From Pseudoxanthomonas winnipegensis (GTDB lineage Bacteria > Pseudomonadota > Gammaproteobacteria > Xanthomonadales > Xanthomonadaceae), in the NCBI RefSeq assembly GCF_004283755.1, contig NZ_SHMH01000008.1:124001-188000 (forward strand): a DNA stretch of 64,000 bases, in the 5' to 3' direction. The notes beneath the pieces were generated by a model. It saw nothing but the letters and a program-made list of their open reading frames with translations. It did no database searches and was not told the DNA's origin. Position 1 is the stretch's first letter. Every line of letters begins with the position of its first letter. Made by a program: the position numbers and the translations under genes. Shown piece after piece: positions 1 to 9,693 of the stretch.

Positions 1-7
1 GCCCTGA

Positions 8-745
8 TTGACGAGTACGTCGACCGCCATTACGCGCGCAGTGCGGGCTGAGCATCCCGGAGGCGGCGCGGGCGTCGTCGGCCGCATCCTGCGGCGCATC
101 GGCTGGCGCATGGGCCTGCTGTTCGCGGCGATCCTGCTGCCGCTGTGGGGCTTCGCCGAGCTGGGCGAGGAGGTGCACCAAGCCGAAAGCTTCGTCTTCG
201 ACGATCCGATCCTGCTGCGCGCCAAGGCGCTGTCCGGGCCCTGGCTGGACCAGGCCTTCCTGGGCATCAGCTGGGCCGGCTACCAGGGCGTGATCCTGGT
301 CGATGCGCTGCTGGTGGCCGGCCTGCTGCTGGCGCGACGCTGGCGCGAGGCGACCTTCGTCGGCGCGACCGTGGTCGGCTCGGCCCTGCTGAACATGGGC
401 ACCAAGCAGCTGTTCGGGCGCGCACGGCCGAGCCTGTGGGAGTCGATCTCGCCCGAGGACACCTTCAGCTTCCCCAGCGGCCATGCGATGGGCTCGATGA
501 CGCTGATGGCGGTGCTGGTGCTGCTGGCCTGGGGCACGCGCGGGCGCTGGCCGGCGCTGGTGCTGTGCGCGCTGTTCGCGCTGGCCGTCGGCGCCTCGCG
601 TGTCTACCTCGGCGTGCATTACCCCTCGGACATCCTCGGCGGCTGGGCCGCGGCGATCGCCTGGACGGTGGGCGTGTACGCGGCCATCTTCCGCGGCGCG
701 CGGCGGCCGTGGAAGACCCCGCAGGTCGAGCCGCCGGTGCGCTGA
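8..745 (+). CDS. PAP2-family membrane phosphatase
   Basis: Probable phosphatidic acid phosphatase type 2 enzyme that removes phosphate from a lipid phosphate (phosphatidate, undecaprenyl diphosphate or similar) at the inner membrane. All three family signatures are visible: K-x6-RP at about residues 133-141, PSGH at 156-159, and SR-x5-H-x3-D at 197-208, with several hydrophobic segments around them. The frame is closed by TGA at 5-7, so the longest start is TTG at 8; GTG at 41 or ATG at 110 are alternatives and the true start is uncertain. It converges tail to tail with the racemase gene, the two stop codons being adjacent. The family is clear, the substrate is not. Confidence 0.85.
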   Translation: MTSTSTAITRAVRAEHPGGGAGVVGRILRRIGWRMGLLFAAILLPLWGFAELGEEVHQAESFVFDDPILLRAKALSGPWLDQAFLGISWAGYQGVILVDALLVAGLLLARRWREATFVGATVVGSALLNMGTKQLFGRARPSLWESISPEDTFSFPSGHAMGSMTLMAVLVLLAWGTRGRWPALVLCALFALAVGASRVYLGVHYPSDILGGWAAAIAWTVGVYAAIFRGARRPWKTPQVEPPVR

Positions 746-1435
746 TCAGTCCAGTGCGCGCAGCGCCGCGGCGCGGGCGTGCAGGGTGGTGGTGTCGAAC
801 AGCGGCACGGTGGCATCGTCCTGGCCGACCAGCAGCGAGATCTCGGTGCAGCCCAGGATGATGCCCTGGGCACCGGCCTCGACCAGGCGCGCCATCACCT
901 GGCGATAGGTCGAACGCGAGGTCTCGTCGATCACGCCCTGGCACAGCTCGTCGTAGATGATCCGATGCACGTCGTCGCGATCCGGCGCCGGGGGCACGAG
1001 CACTTCCAGCCCGCGCGCTTCCAGCCGCTTGCGGTAGAAGTCCTGCTCCATGGTGAAGCGCGTGCCGAGCAGGCCGACGCGGTCGATGCCGGCGTCGAGC
1101 AGGGCCTGGGCGGTGGCATCGGCGATATGCAGCAGCGGCAGCGGCGTGGCATGAGTGATCGCGTCGGCGACCTTGTGCATGGTGTTGGTGCACAGCACGA
1201 TGAAGTCCGCGCCGCCGGCGTGCAGGCGGCGCGCGGCGTCGGCCATGGCCGCGCCGGCCGCGTCCCAGTCGCCGGCGTGCTGCAGTACCTCGATCTCGTG
1301 GAAGTCCACGCTGTACAGCAGCACCTTGGCCGAGTGCAGGCCGCCGCGCGCCTCGCGCACGGTCTGGTTGATGAGGCGGTAGTAGGGCAGGGTGGATTCC
1401 CAGCTCATGCCGCCGATCAGGCCGATGGTCTTCAT
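746..1435 (-). CDS. aspartate/glutamate racemase family protein
   Basis: A 229-residue cofactor-independent amino acid racemase-fold protein of the YgeA type. The N-terminal IGLIGGMSWEST motif and the two catalytic cysteines, in CTNTMHK (first half) and GCTEI (second half), are all present, so an active two-base racemase is expected. The natural substrate cannot be told: aspartate, glutamate or a broad range are possible, and some relatives are hydantoin racemases. It is the last gene of a loosely spaced minus-strand series, 86 bp after the TPM-domain gene. Confidence 0.85.
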   Translation of the reverse strand: MKTIGLIGGMSWESTLPYYRLINQTVREARGGLHSAKVLLYSVDFHEIEVLQHAGDWDAAGAAMADAARRLHAGGADFIVLCTNTMHKVADAITHATPLPLLHIADATAQALLDAGIDRVGLLGTRFTMEQDFYRKRLEARGLEVLVPPAPDRDDVHRIIYDELCQGVIDETSRSTYRQVMARLVEAGAQGIILGCTEISLLVGQDDATVPLFDTTTLHARAAALRALD

Positions 1436-1521
1436 CCGTGCGTTGCGCTCGTTGTCCGGTGGAAGGTCACTTTGCGCGGCCGGGGGCGGTGCGACAAGTC
1501 GCCGTCATGCGGGGCTGGGCC

Positions 1522-2586
1522 TCACCAGCTGGAGCTGGCGCCGCCGCCGCCGGAGCTGCCACCGCCGGAGGAGGAACCGCCGCTCGAAGAAGACGCACTC
1601 TGGCTGGCGTAGTAGGCGGTGGTGTAGGCGTACGCGCCAGATTCTGTCCGCGCGACGTGGCCCTTGCGGATCAGGCTTTCCCGTTCGCTGGCCACGTGGC
1701 GGAGAAACTCACGGAAACGGGCTTCGCTGCGGTAGCGCCGGCCCGCGTGGTAGAGGGTGAGCATGAAGAACAGCAGTTCCAGCGCGATGATGATCGCGAA
1801 GGCGGGCGCGAACGTCGCCGACAGAATGAGGACGAAACACCCCGGGTTGAGGGTCATGAATCCCTTGATGAACAGACCGAGGTAGCGTCTGGGAGGGGCT
1901 TGGGCGCGGGCGACTTCTTCATCCTCCCCGATCAGCTCCGGGTGTCGCGCCATCAGCCGGGCGCGCCGCCGGCTGGCCAGCCAGCGGACGAGCGGCTGGA
2001 ACAGCCACACCAGGGCCGCGAATCCGGCCCAGGCCGCCAGACCACGGTTCCACTTGCCGCGCTTCTCCGCCTGCGCCTGCGCCAGCAGCTCCAAGGTGGC
2101 CGGATCCTTCGCCGCCACGCGGGCCATGAAATCGAAGGCGTCGATGATCGCGCCCGCGATATCGCCCTGTCGCATCTTCGGAGCCAGGGCATCGTCCAGC
2201 GCGCGCTTGGCGACGAGGTCCGGCAGGGTGCCTTCCAGACCATAGCCGACCTCGAAGCGTGAGCGCCGCTCCTGGATCGCCAGCACCAGCAACAGGCCGT
2301 TGTCCGCGCCGCGCTTTCCCAGCCGCCATTGTTCAAAGGCGGTGGCCGCCACCTGCTCGATGCTTTCGCCCTCCAGCGACGGCGCCAGATACACCGCGCC
2401 CCAGATCTGCTGGCCGTTGCGGATCTCCGCCAGGGCGTGGTTGATACGCTGCGTGTCGTCCTCGCTGAGCAGGCCGGCCGGGTCGACCACATTGGGCGTG
2501 TACGCAGGAATCTGGAGCGCGCGTACCGCTAGGGGCACCAGCAGCAGGACCAGGATCAAGGTGCACAGCAGGCGGTGCGGTTTCAT
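1522..2586 (-). CDS. TPM-domain (YgcG-like) membrane protein
   Basis: A secreted or membrane-anchored protein with an N-terminal signal sequence, a TPM domain (starting around IPAYTPNVVDPAGLLS, then a VGYGLEGTLPD motif), two later hydrophobic segments and a Ser/Gly-rich tail ending in W. This layout is typical of YgcG-type proteins; related TPM domains act in photosystem repair or have phosphatase activity, but the role here is unknown. The ATG at 2586 is preferred over one at 2604 because GAGGA lies five bases before it. It encodes 354 residues. The 219 bp upstream (2587-2805) hold no gene I can support. Confidence 0.8.
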   Translation of the reverse strand: MKPHRLLCTLILVLLLVPLAVRALQIPAYTPNVVDPAGLLSEDDTQRINHALAEIRNGQQIWGAVYLAPSLEGESIEQVAATAFEQWRLGKRGADNGLLLVLAIQERRSRFEVGYGLEGTLPDLVAKRALDDALAPKMRQGDIAGAIIDAFDFMARVAAKDPATLELLAQAQAEKRGKWNRGLAAWAGFAALVWLFQPLVRWLASRRRARLMARHPELIGEDEEVARAQAPPRRYLGLFIKGFMTLNPGCFVLILSATFAPAFAIIIALELLFFMLTLYHAGRRYRSEARFREFLRHVASERESLIRKGHVARTESGAYAYTTAYYASQSASSSSGGSSSGGGSSGGGGASSSW

Positions 2587-2805
2587 CTTGGTCCTCGGGC
2601 GCATGACGAACGTAGAACGGGCGTGCCGCAGGCAGGGCGATCATCGCAGGATCGCGGCCGAACCAGAACCAGCGTGCTGGCCGCCGCGATCGTCCCGCGC
2701 GCTGGCCGCGACGGCAAGCGTCCGCGTGGTGGTCCATCTGGCCGATCCGGTCATCACCTCGGGCGCCTCGCGGGAGGTCCTGTATCTAAACGCTGGCGGC
2801 GAGGC

Positions 2806-3723
2806 TCATTCGCCCGGCTTGGCGCCTTCCACCGGGGCGGTGGTCGCCGCGCGCCGGGCCAGGGTCGCCTCGCGCTGGGCGATGTAGGCCGTGGAGGCCA
2901 GGATGATGCCGGCGCCGACCGCCGTCCACACATCCAGGCGTTCGCCGAACAGCCAGCCGCCCAGCACGATCACCAGCGGCAGCTGCATGAAGCTGATCGG
3001 CTGCAGCGCCGAGACCTCGCCCAGCTTCAGCGCGCGCGTCCACAGCAGCTGGCCGCCGGTACCGAACACACCGCAGCCCACCAGCCACAGCCAGGTGATG
3101 CCCTGCGGCCAGCGCCAGTGCGCCAGCGCCAGCAGCAGCGACAACGGCACCCAGAACACGTAGGTGTAGAACACCACCGTGTCGGGCGGATCGATGCGCG
3201 AGAGCTGCTTGATCTGGATCGCCACCACCGCGCTGGTCACCGCCGCGGCCACCGCCACCAGCAGCCCGGGCGAAAACTGCGAAGAGCCCGGGCGCAGGAT
3301 CACCAGCACGCCGATGAAGCCTGCCGCGACCGCCAGCCAGCGCCGCACGTGGACGCGCTCGCCCAGCCAGAACACCGCCGCGATGGTCGCGAACAGCGGC
3401 GTGGAATACGACAGCGAGATCGCCTGCGACAGCGGCAGATGGGCGATCGCCCAGAAGCCGCACAGCATCGAGCACAGCCCGATCAGGGTGCGCACCAGAT
3501 AGTGCGGCAGATGCGCGGTGCGCGGCGCCGGTCGGCCCGGGCGCAGGACCATCGGCAGCAGCACGGCCAGGCCGATGGCGTTGCGGAAGAAGGCGATCTC
3601 GGTGGTGCCCAGCGACTGCGAGGCCAGGCGGATGCTGATGGCCATCAGGCCGAAGGACAGCGTGCTGGCCAGCATCAGCAGCGCCGCGCGCAGCGGCGCG
3701 ACCGGCGCCGGGGCGATCACCAC
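2806..3723 (-). CDS. EamA/DMT-family permease
   Basis: A 305-residue inner-membrane transporter of the drug/metabolite superfamily, with two EamA repeats of about five helices each (the first ending near WLGERVHVRRW, the second near WLFGERLDVWT). The paired GER motifs after helix 4 and helix 9 are characteristic. The substrate is unknown; relatives export amino acids, S-adenosylmethionine or riboflavin. The GTG start overlaps the murB stop (GTGGTGA), so it is translated last in the pyrD-murB operon. Its physiological link to those genes is not evident. Confidence 0.85.
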   Translation of the reverse strand: MVIAPAPVAPLRAALLMLASTLSFGLMAISIRLASQSLGTTEIAFFRNAIGLAVLLPMVLRPGRPAPRTAHLPHYLVRTLIGLCSMLCGFWAIAHLPLSQAISLSYSTPLFATIAAVFWLGERVHVRRWLAVAAGFIGVLVILRPGSSQFSPGLLVAVAAAVTSAVVAIQIKQLSRIDPPDTVVFYTYVFWVPLSLLLALAHWRWPQGITWLWLVGCGVFGTGGQLLWTRALKLGEVSALQPISFMQLPLVIVLGGWLFGERLDVWTAVGAGIILASTAYIAQREATLARRAATTAPVEGAKPGE

Positions 3724-4760
3724 GCGGCGCCGACGATGCGCGGCTCGGGTTCGATGGCCACGCCGAAGCGCGCCTGCACCGAGGCGGCGATGCGCCGGGC
3801 CAGCGCCAGCAGCTGCGCGCCGCTGGCGCCGCCGTGATTGACCAGCACCAGCGCGTGGTCCGGCGAGACGCCGGCATCGCCGTCGCGCTGGCCTTTCCAG
3901 CCGGCCCGTTCGATCAGCCAGGCCGCCGAGAGCTTGCGCGTGTCCTGGGCATCGCCGGGGAACACCGGCAGGCCGGGGAAGTCGGCCGCCAGCCGCTCGG
4001 CCAGCGTCGCCGGCACGATCGGGTTCTTGAAGAAGCTGCCCGCGTTGCCCAGCACCGCCGGGTCGGGCAGCTTGCGGCTGCGCACGCGGATCACCGCCTG
4101 CGCCACCTCGGCCGGGCCGGGTTCGGCCACGCCCATGGCGTCCAGCTCGGCGCGCAGCCCGGCGTAGTCCAGGCGCAGATCAGGCACGCGCGACAGGGCG
4201 AAGGTCACCGCGGTGATGATCCAGCGCCCGGACTGGCGCTTGAACACGCTGTCGCGGTAGCCGAAGGCGCACTCGGCCCGCGACAGCCGGCACCAGTCGG
4301 CGGCGCGGGTATCCCAGGCCTCGACGCTGTCGATGTGTTCGCCGACCTCCACGCCGTAGGCGCCGATGTTCTGGATCGCGCAGGCGCCGACGGTGCCGGG
4401 GATCAGGGCCAGGTTCTCCAGGCCGAACGCGCCCTGCGAGAGCGTCCACAGCACCAGCGCGTGCCAGACCACGCCGGCCTCGGCGCGCACCCGCACGCCG
4501 GCCTCGTCGTCTTCGAGCAGGTCGATGCGCCGCGCGTCGAAGCCCAGCGCCACGCCGTCCAGATCGCCCGCCAGCAGCAGGTTGCTGCCGGCGCCGATGG
4601 GCAGCAGCGGCTGGCCCTGGATCGCCGGCAGGGCCAGCGCCTCGGGCAGCGCGGCCAGGTCGGCCACCTGCAGCAGATAGCGCGCCTGCGCGGCGACGCC
4701 GAAGGTGTTGCGGGAGCGGAGCGGGGCGTGCTCGGTCAGCAGCCAGCGCGATGCGCTCAT
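3717..4760 (-). CDS. murB: UDP-N-acetylenolpyruvoylglucosamine reductase
   Basis: Cytoplasmic FAD enzyme that uses NADPH to reduce UDP-GlcNAc-enolpyruvate to UDP-MurNAc in peptidoglycan precursor synthesis. The 347-residue length matches type I MurB. Visible signatures are LRSRNTFG, the FAD-loop [23 protein letters not shown], the proton-donor serine in NAGSFFKNP, and the conserved C-terminal Glu in EPEPRIVG. The ATG at 4760 overlaps the pyrD stop as ATGA, implying translational coupling; the frame stays open further upstream but that part lies within pyrD. Its own 3' end overlaps the DMT permease start. Confidence 0.95.
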   Translation of the reverse strand: MSASRWLLTEHAPLRSRNTFGVAAQARYLLQVADLAALPEALALPAIQGQPLLPIGAGSNLLLAGDLDGVALGFDARRIDLLEDDEAGVRVRAEAGVVWHALVLWTLSQGAFGLENLALIPGTVGACAIQNIGAYGVEVGEHIDSVEAWDTRAADWCRLSRAECAFGYRDSVFKRQSGRWIITAVTFALSRVPDLRLDYAGLRAELDAMGVAEPGPAEVAQAVIRVRSRKLPDPAVLGNAGSFFKNPIVPATLAERLAADFPGLPVFPGDAQDTRKLSAAWLIERAGWKGQRDGDAGVSPDHALVLVNHGGASGAQLLALARRIAASVQARFGVAIEPEPRIVGAAW

Positions 4761-5821
4761 GCCGGGGCGACCGGGCCGCGGCTGGGCTGCTCGCGGCGGC
4801 GGCGGATGGCTTCCACGCATTCGTGGACCAGCGAGGGCCCGCGATAGACCAGGCCCGAATACAGCTGCACCAGCGAGGCGCCGGCCGACATCTTGGCCAC
4901 CGCATCGGCGCCGGAGGTGACGCCGCCCACGCCGATCAGCGGGATCTGCTGCGGCAGCCGCGTGCGCATGCGCCGCAGCACCAGCGTGGACTGGCCCATC
5001 AGCGGGGCGCCGGACAGCCCGCCGGCCTGGCCGGCATGCGGGTGGGCGAGCACGGCGCTGCGATCGACGGTGGTGTTGGTGGCGATCACACCGTCCACCG
5101 ACAGGTCGGCCAGCACGCGGCACACCGCATCGATGTCGTCGTCGGACAGGTCGGGCGCGACCTTGACCAGCATCGGCACGCGCTTGCCGTGCTGGGCGCC
5201 CAGCCGCTCCTGCGCCTCGCGCAGCGTGCCGATGAGCTGGCGCAGGGACTGCTCCTCCTGCAGCTCGCGTAGCCCCGCGGTGTTGGGCGAGGAGATGTTG
5301 ATGGTGATGTAGTCGGCCAGCGGGTAGACGCGCTCCAGGCAGAACAGGTAGTCCTGCGCCGCGTCCTCGTTGGGCGTGTCCTTGTTCTTGCCGATGTTGA
5401 TGCCCAGCAGGCCGCCCTTGCGGCGCGCGCGCTGCACATTGCGCACCAGCGCATCGACGCCCTCGTTGTTGAAGCCCAGCCGGTTGATCACCGCCCGGTG
5501 CTGCGGCAGCCGGAACATGCGCGGCTGCGGATTGCCGGCCTGCGGGCGCGGGGTGACCGTGCCGACCTCGACGAAGCCGAAGCCCAGCGCCAGCAGCGCA
5601 TCGATATGCGCGCCGTTCTTGTCCAGGCCCGCGGCCAGCCCGACCGGATTGGGGAAGTCCAGCCCCAGCACGCGCGTGGGCATCGGCCCCGGCTGGCGTG
5701 TGGCCAGGCCGAGCGTGCCGCTGCGATAGGCCAGCTCCAGCGCCCGCAGGCCGGCGCCGTGCGCCTGCTCGGCGTCCAGGGCGAACAGGAACGGGCGCGC
5801 CAGGGAATACATCGGAATCAT
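4757..5821 (-). CDS. pyrD: dihydroorotate dehydrogenase (quinone), class 2
   Basis: Peripheral inner-membrane flavoenzyme that oxidises dihydroorotate to orotate with quinone as acceptor, the fourth step of pyrimidine synthesis. The N-terminal extension ([17 protein letters not shown]) that docks class 2 enzymes on the membrane is present, followed by the FMN barrel with [10 protein letters not shown], the catalytic serine motif [14 protein letters not shown], and KVAPDLSD. Length 354 is slightly above the usual 336. The ATG at 5821 is chosen because AAGGA precedes it at suitable spacing; ATG at 5812 is possible. It lies 8 bp after the DUF4190 gene and overlaps murB. Confidence 0.95.
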   Translation of the reverse strand: MIPMYSLARPFLFALDAEQAHGAGLRALELAYRSGTLGLATRQPGPMPTRVLGLDFPNPVGLAAGLDKNGAHIDALLALGFGFVEVGTVTPRPQAGNPQPRMFRLPQHRAVINRLGFNNEGVDALVRNVQRARRKGGLLGINIGKNKDTPNEDAAQDYLFCLERVYPLADYITINISSPNTAGLRELQEEQSLRQLIGTLREAQERLGAQHGKRVPMLVKVAPDLSDDDIDAVCRVLADLSVDGVIATNTTVDRSAVLAHPHAGQAGGLSGAPLMGQSTLVLRRMRTRLPQQIPLIGVGGVTSGADAVAKMSAGASLVQLYSGLVYRGPSLVHECVEAIRRRREQPSRGPVAPA

Positions 5822-5829
5822 GCGGTCCT

Positions 5830-6114
5830 TCAGTTGGCGTACGCAGCCAGCGCCGCGATGCCGCCGAAGAACAGGAACAGCGCCGCGATGCCCAGCACCA
5901 GCAGCACCAGGTGCAGCCAGCCCAGCACCAGCCCGGCCACGGCCATGCCGTCGCCGTCCAGCGCGCCCTGGCTGCGGCGGATCTCGGCGCGGGCCATGTG
6001 CCCGGTGATGACCGCCACGAGCGCGCCGACGGTGGGCAGCAGGCTCCAGCCCAGGATGCCGAACACCAGCGAGACCACGGCCAGGCTGCTGGTGGGACGT
6101 GCGATGGCGTTCAT
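5830..6114 (-). CDS. DUF4190-type small membrane protein
   Basis: A 94-residue protein with two hydrophobic segments (about residues 10-40 and 60-90) joined by a short loop with [13 protein letters not shown], the pattern of DUF4190 proteins. Function is unknown. AAGGA lies eight bases before the ATG and overlaps the end of the upstream methyltransferase gene, so it is co-translated in the methyltransferase-DUF4190-pyrD-murB-permease series. Its gap to pyrD is 8 bp. Confidence 0.75.
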   Translation of the reverse strand: MNAIARPTSSLAVVSLVFGILGWSLLPTVGALVAVITGHMARAEIRRSQGALDGDGMAVAGLVLGWLHLVLLVLGIAALFLFFGGIAALAAYAN

Positions 6115-6126
6115 GCGGCGGTTCCT

Positions 6127-6900
6127 TCAGGAAGTGAGCGCAAGGGTACCGGCAAAGGCCCGCGTGTCGTAGTCGAACGACACCGTTCCGTCCACCGCGG
6201 TGGCGTCGAACAGCGCGCGCAGCGCGGCCATCATCGGCGCATGGCGCGGATGACCGGCCTGCGGGGCATAGGACGAGGACAGCAGGCGCCCGCGCAGCGC
6301 GTCGAAGTCCAGCCGCTGCCCATGGTCGAAGCGCACCGTGCCCTTGAGCCCGCCGCCGAACCAGGCCGTCATCGCCGCATCGTCGCTGTAGCGCTCGGCC
6401 ACGCTGGTGTAGTCCAGACCGTAGTCCAGCAGCAGCTGCTCATAGCCTTCCAGGAAGGGCGTACCCGTCAGCCGGCGCGAATTCCAGAACACCACCGCCA
6501 GCCCGCCGGGCCGCAGGATGCGCGCCCACTCACGCCTGACCGCCTGCTGGTCGAACCAGTGGAACGCCTGCGCCGCGGTCACCAGCCCGACACTTGCATC
6601 GGCCAGCGTGGTTGCCTCGGCCGTGCCGTCCACCGCGGCGAAGCGCGCATCGCCGCCAAGCCACTCCACCGCCGCCGCGCGCATGGCGGCATTGGGCTCC
6701 ACCGCCGTGACCGGATGGCCACCGTCGAGGAACAGCCTGGAGGAAATGCCCGTGCCGGCGCCGATGTCGGCCACCGGCGCGTCGCGCGCCACGCCCATCG
6801 GCCCATGCAGCCAGTCGATCAGCGCCGGCGGGTAATCGGGCCGATAGCGCACATAGTCGGCCACGCGCGAGGTGAAACGTTGGGTTGAATCCAGCGACAT
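6127..6900 (-). CDS. class I SAM-dependent methyltransferase
   Basis: A 257-residue Rossmann-fold methyltransferase. Motif I ([12 protein letters not shown]), the acidic residue ending strand 2 (TAVEPN), and a post-motif ([15 protein letters not shown]) are clear. It resembles SmtA/Methyltransf_11 proteins and yeast Crg1-like enzymes acting on small molecules; the substrate is unknown. The second ATG at 6900 is preferred because GGGAG sits six bases before it, while the first ATG at 6906 directly abuts that ribosome site. It heads the operon leading to pyrD and murB. The 272 bp upstream (6901-7172) contain no gene I can support. Confidence 0.8.
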   Translation of the reverse strand: MSLDSTQRFTSRVADYVRYRPDYPPALIDWLHGPMGVARDAPVADIGAGTGISSRLFLDGGHPVTAVEPNAAMRAAAVEWLGGDARFAAVDGTAEATTLADASVGLVTAAQAFHWFDQQAVRREWARILRPGGLAVVFWNSRRLTGTPFLEGYEQLLLDYGLDYTSVAERYSDDAAMTAWFGGGLKGTVRFDHGQRLDFDALRGRLLSSSYAPQAGHPRHAPMMAALRALFDATAVDGTVSFDYDTRAFAGTLALTS

Positions 6901-7172
6901 GCCCATCTCCCGGTAACCCGCCCGGGAAACGTCCGGACTGCGATCGGTCCGCAGATTTTAGGCCTTTCGCCGGCGCGCGGGGCTGGGAGGATTCGCCTCG
7001 CTCGCCAGACTCGACCCGGGAGGATTCAGGTTCTGGGACACCGCCCGCCGGACCGTTGCCCCTCCGAGGCCAAAAGACGCTCAGACGCCGCAATCTCCAG
7101 CCGAGATATGCCAACAGCGAAAACGAACGGACACCAGCACGTCGTCTACGCGCTGGCCACTCGGCTCCAGAC

Positions 7173-8735
7173 TCACCAGAACACGGCGTACAAACCGATC
7201 AGAATCACCACCACCAGCAGCGCGGCCAGATTGAAGCCCTTGCTGGTGGTGTAGTCGATGTCGTCCAGTTCCACGTTGTAGCGGCTCTGGCCACCGCGCT
7301 GCACCAGCGAGATCACCACGGCCAGCGCGACGCAGGCCAGGAACACGAGGCCAACCCGGTCCATGAAGGCCACCGAAGGCAGCCACAGCTTCAGCGCCAG
7401 CGACAGCACCGCCGAGGCCACCGCGGCCACCAGCGCCGCCGTGGCCGTGGTGCGCTTCCAGAACATGCCCAGCAGGAAGATCACGCAGATGCCCGGCGTG
7501 AAGAACCCCGTGAATTCCTGGATGTACTGGAACGCCTGATCGAAGCTGCCCAGCAGCGGACGCGCCGAGAAGATGGCCAGCACCAGTGCCAGCGCCGCGG
7601 CGATGCGACCCACCCGCACCAGCTGCTTCTCCGACGCCCCGCGCCGCAGCGGCCGATAGACGTCCATGGTGAAGATGGTCGCGATGGAATTGATCTTGGA
7701 GCCCAGCGACGCGATCACCGCTGCCATCAGCGCCGCGAACACCACGCCCAGGATGCCGTTGGGCAGCAGACTCATCAGATGCGGATAGGCCGCGTCGGGG
7801 CGCTCCAGGCCCGGCGCCAGCAGCACCGCCGCGATGCCCGGCACCACGATGATCAGCGGCATCATCAGCTTCAGGAACGCCGCCAGCACGATGCCCTTCT
7901 GCGCCTCGCCCAGGCTCTTGGCGGCCAGCGCGCGCTGGATGATGTACTGGTTGAAGCCCCAGTAGGACACGTTCATCACCCACATGCCGCCGAGCAGCAC
8001 CGACAGCCCCGGCAGATCCTTGTAGTGCGGATTGGAGCGGTCCAGGATCATGTGGAACTTCTCCGGCGCACGCTGCAGCAGCACCTGGAAACCGGCGACC
8101 ACGCCCGCCCCATCGGCCACCTTGTCCAGTGCGATCCAGGTGATGAGCAGCCCGCCCAGCACCAGCAGCGAGACCTGCACGAAGTCCGTCAGCGCCACCG
8201 CCTTCAGCCCGCCATACAGCGCATACGCGCCGGCGAACAGGCCCAGCGCGACCAGCGCCACGTCCACGTCCACCCCGGCCACGGTATGCACCGCCGTGGC
8301 GCCCAGCCACAGGATCGAAGTCAGGTTGACGAACACGTACACGCCCAGCCAGAACAGCGCCATCACCGTGCGCACCGTCGGGCTGTACCGCTTCTCCAGG
8401 AACTCGGGCATCGTATAGATGCCGTTCTTCAGGAAGATCGGCAGGAAGAACTTGCCGACGATGATCAGCGTCAGCGCCGCCATCCACTCGTAGGAGGCGA
8501 TGCCCAGGCCGATCACATAGCCCGAGCCGGACATGCCGATGATCTGCTCGGCCGAGATGTTGGCCGCGATCAGCGAGGTGCCGATGGCCCACCACGGCAG
8601 CGCGCGGCTGGCCAGGAAATAGTCCTGCGCACTGCGCTGCCCGCCGCGCTTCTCGCGCGAGACCCACTGGGCCAGGGCGAAGATGAAGATCGCATAGAGG
8701 ACGACGATGCAGGTGTCGAGAGGGGACAGGCTCAT
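7173..8735 (-). CDS. Na+/galactose symporter (SSS family, SglT-like)
   Basis: Inner-membrane sodium:solute symporter, 520 residues, that probably imports galactose released by the galactanase and beta-galactosidase of this locus. It closely resembles the Vibrio galactose transporter vSGLT as I recall it: ISAEQIIGMSGSG (sugar-binding Gln at 64), SYEW (sugar-binding Glu at 83), WGFNQYIIQRALAAKS (the Asn), FLKL (the Lys) and FQYIQEFTGFF (the inner Gln) are all kept. The ATG at 8735 gives the expected N terminus (MSLSPLDT); the frame stays open to a GTG at 8774. It is the last gene of the dgo operon, 82 bp after dgoK. No terminator was seen after it. Confidence 0.88.
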   Translation of the reverse strand: MSLSPLDTCIVVLYAIFIFALAQWVSREKRGGQRSAQDYFLASRALPWWAIGTSLIAANISAEQIIGMSGSGYVIGLGIASYEWMAALTLIIVGKFFLPIFLKNGIYTMPEFLEKRYSPTVRTVMALFWLGVYVFVNLTSILWLGATAVHTVAGVDVDVALVALGLFAGAYALYGGLKAVALTDFVQVSLLVLGGLLITWIALDKVADGAGVVAGFQVLLQRAPEKFHMILDRSNPHYKDLPGLSVLLGGMWVMNVSYWGFNQYIIQRALAAKSLGEAQKGIVLAAFLKLMMPLIIVVPGIAAVLLAPGLERPDAAYPHLMSLLPNGILGVVFAALMAAVIASLGSKINSIATIFTMDVYRPLRRGASEKQLVRVGRIAAALALVLAIFSARPLLGSFDQAFQYIQEFTGFFTPGICVIFLLGMFWKRTTATAALVAAVASAVLSLALKLWLPSVAFMDRVGLVFLACVALAVVISLVQRGGQSRYNVELDDIDYTTSKGFNLAALLVVVILIGLYAVFW

Positions 8736-8817
8736 GGTGTACGGGTTCCAGGCAGGACCGCTTGGCCGCGCCACCGGTGGTGGGAAGCGGACGCTGCGGC
8801 ACAGGGGCGGCGGACGT

Positions 8818-9693
8818 TCATCGAGTCAGGTGGAACAACCCGCAGGCGGCAAGATCCTCGCCGTGCAGGTGGCTGTCGATTCCCAGTAAGTCGAAGGCCT
8901 GTCGGTAGCGCGCACCGAGCGTTGGCCCACCGATCAGGTGCACCGGCGCCCGCAGCGGCAGCTGCGCGCGGACCTCATGGCCGATCAGCAGCCCGGACAG
9001 GTAGGCGGGCGCCTGCGCCGGCCCGAGCCGGTCGAACAGGCCGAGCGTGCGCACGCCGAACAGGTGATGCAGCAGCCCGCCCGGCTCGCCGCTGCGCCGC
9101 ACGCCGGCGGCGAAGGCGTCCGCGTCGAAGGCCTCCGGCTCGGACGTCGGCGGCATGCTGCGCGCGAGCATGCTGTGCTGCCGGTACAGCGCATAGGACT
9201 CGCCGGTCATGGCCGTGTGCACGCTGGCGATCGCGCCGGCTTGCAGCGACACCCACTTGCTGTGGGTGCCGGGCAGACAGACCTGCGCCGCATCAGGGCA
9301 TTGGCTGAGCAGGCCGACGATCTGCGTCTCCTCGCCGCGCATGACGTCGGGCAGGGCCTGGCTGCCGCCGCGCACGCCGGGCACGATCCGCGCGCGCCGA
9401 CCCTGCAGCGCGGTGCCCTGCGTCGGGACCTCCTGCAGCGCCTGCGCCAGCGCCCCCGGCGTGGCCGGACAGGGCAGGTAGGGCGCGTCGGACCAGCCGC
9501 CGCGCGCGCCGACCATCCCGCACAGCAGCAGCTCGGTATCGTCCCAGCCCTGCAGCGCATCGGCCAGCAGTGCCGGCGTCGCCGCGCCATGGCCGAGCGC
9601 GCCTAGATCCGCGCGCCGCGTGTCCACGGCCGCGCCGTTCGCATCGAGCCGCCAGGCGCGCAGGCTGCTGCTGCCCCAGTCGATCGCGATCAT
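8818..9693 (-). CDS. dgoK: 2-dehydro-3-deoxygalactonokinase
   Basis: Cytoplasmic kinase that phosphorylates 2-keto-3-deoxygalactonate (KDGal) with ATP to KDPGal, the fourth step of the De Ley-Doudoroff galactose pathway. The 291-residue length and the motifs DWGSSSLRAW (nucleotide phosphate loop), GMVGARGGW, LPGTHSKWV and GLLIGHEV identify DgoK. The ATG at 9693 overlaps the stop of the lactonase gene as ATGA. Neighbours provide the substrate (dgoD) and use the product (dgoA). Confidence 0.93.
   Translation of the reverse strand: MIAIDWGSSSLRAWRLDANGAAVDTRRADLGALGHGAATPALLADALQGWDDTELLLCGMVGARGGWSDAPYLPCPATPGALAQALQEVPTQGTALQGRRARIVPGVRGGSQALPDVMRGEETQIVGLLSQCPDAAQVCLPGTHSKWVSLQAGAIASVHTAMTGESYALYRQHSMLARSMPPTSEPEAFDADAFAAGVRRSGEPGGLLHHLFGVRTLGLFDRLGPAQAPAYLSGLLIGHEVRAQLPLRAPVHLIGGPTLGARYRQAFDLLGIDSHLHGEDLAACGLFHLTR

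Noticed and set aside
3717-5123. 468-residue extended MurB
   Set aside because: The extra N-terminal part lies wholly inside pyrD in another frame; the ATGA-coupled start at 4760 gives the normal MurB length.
6885-9308. 807-residue plus-strand open frame
   Set aside because: Antisense to the symporter and dgoK, with no recognisable domain and His/Arg/Gln-rich composition.
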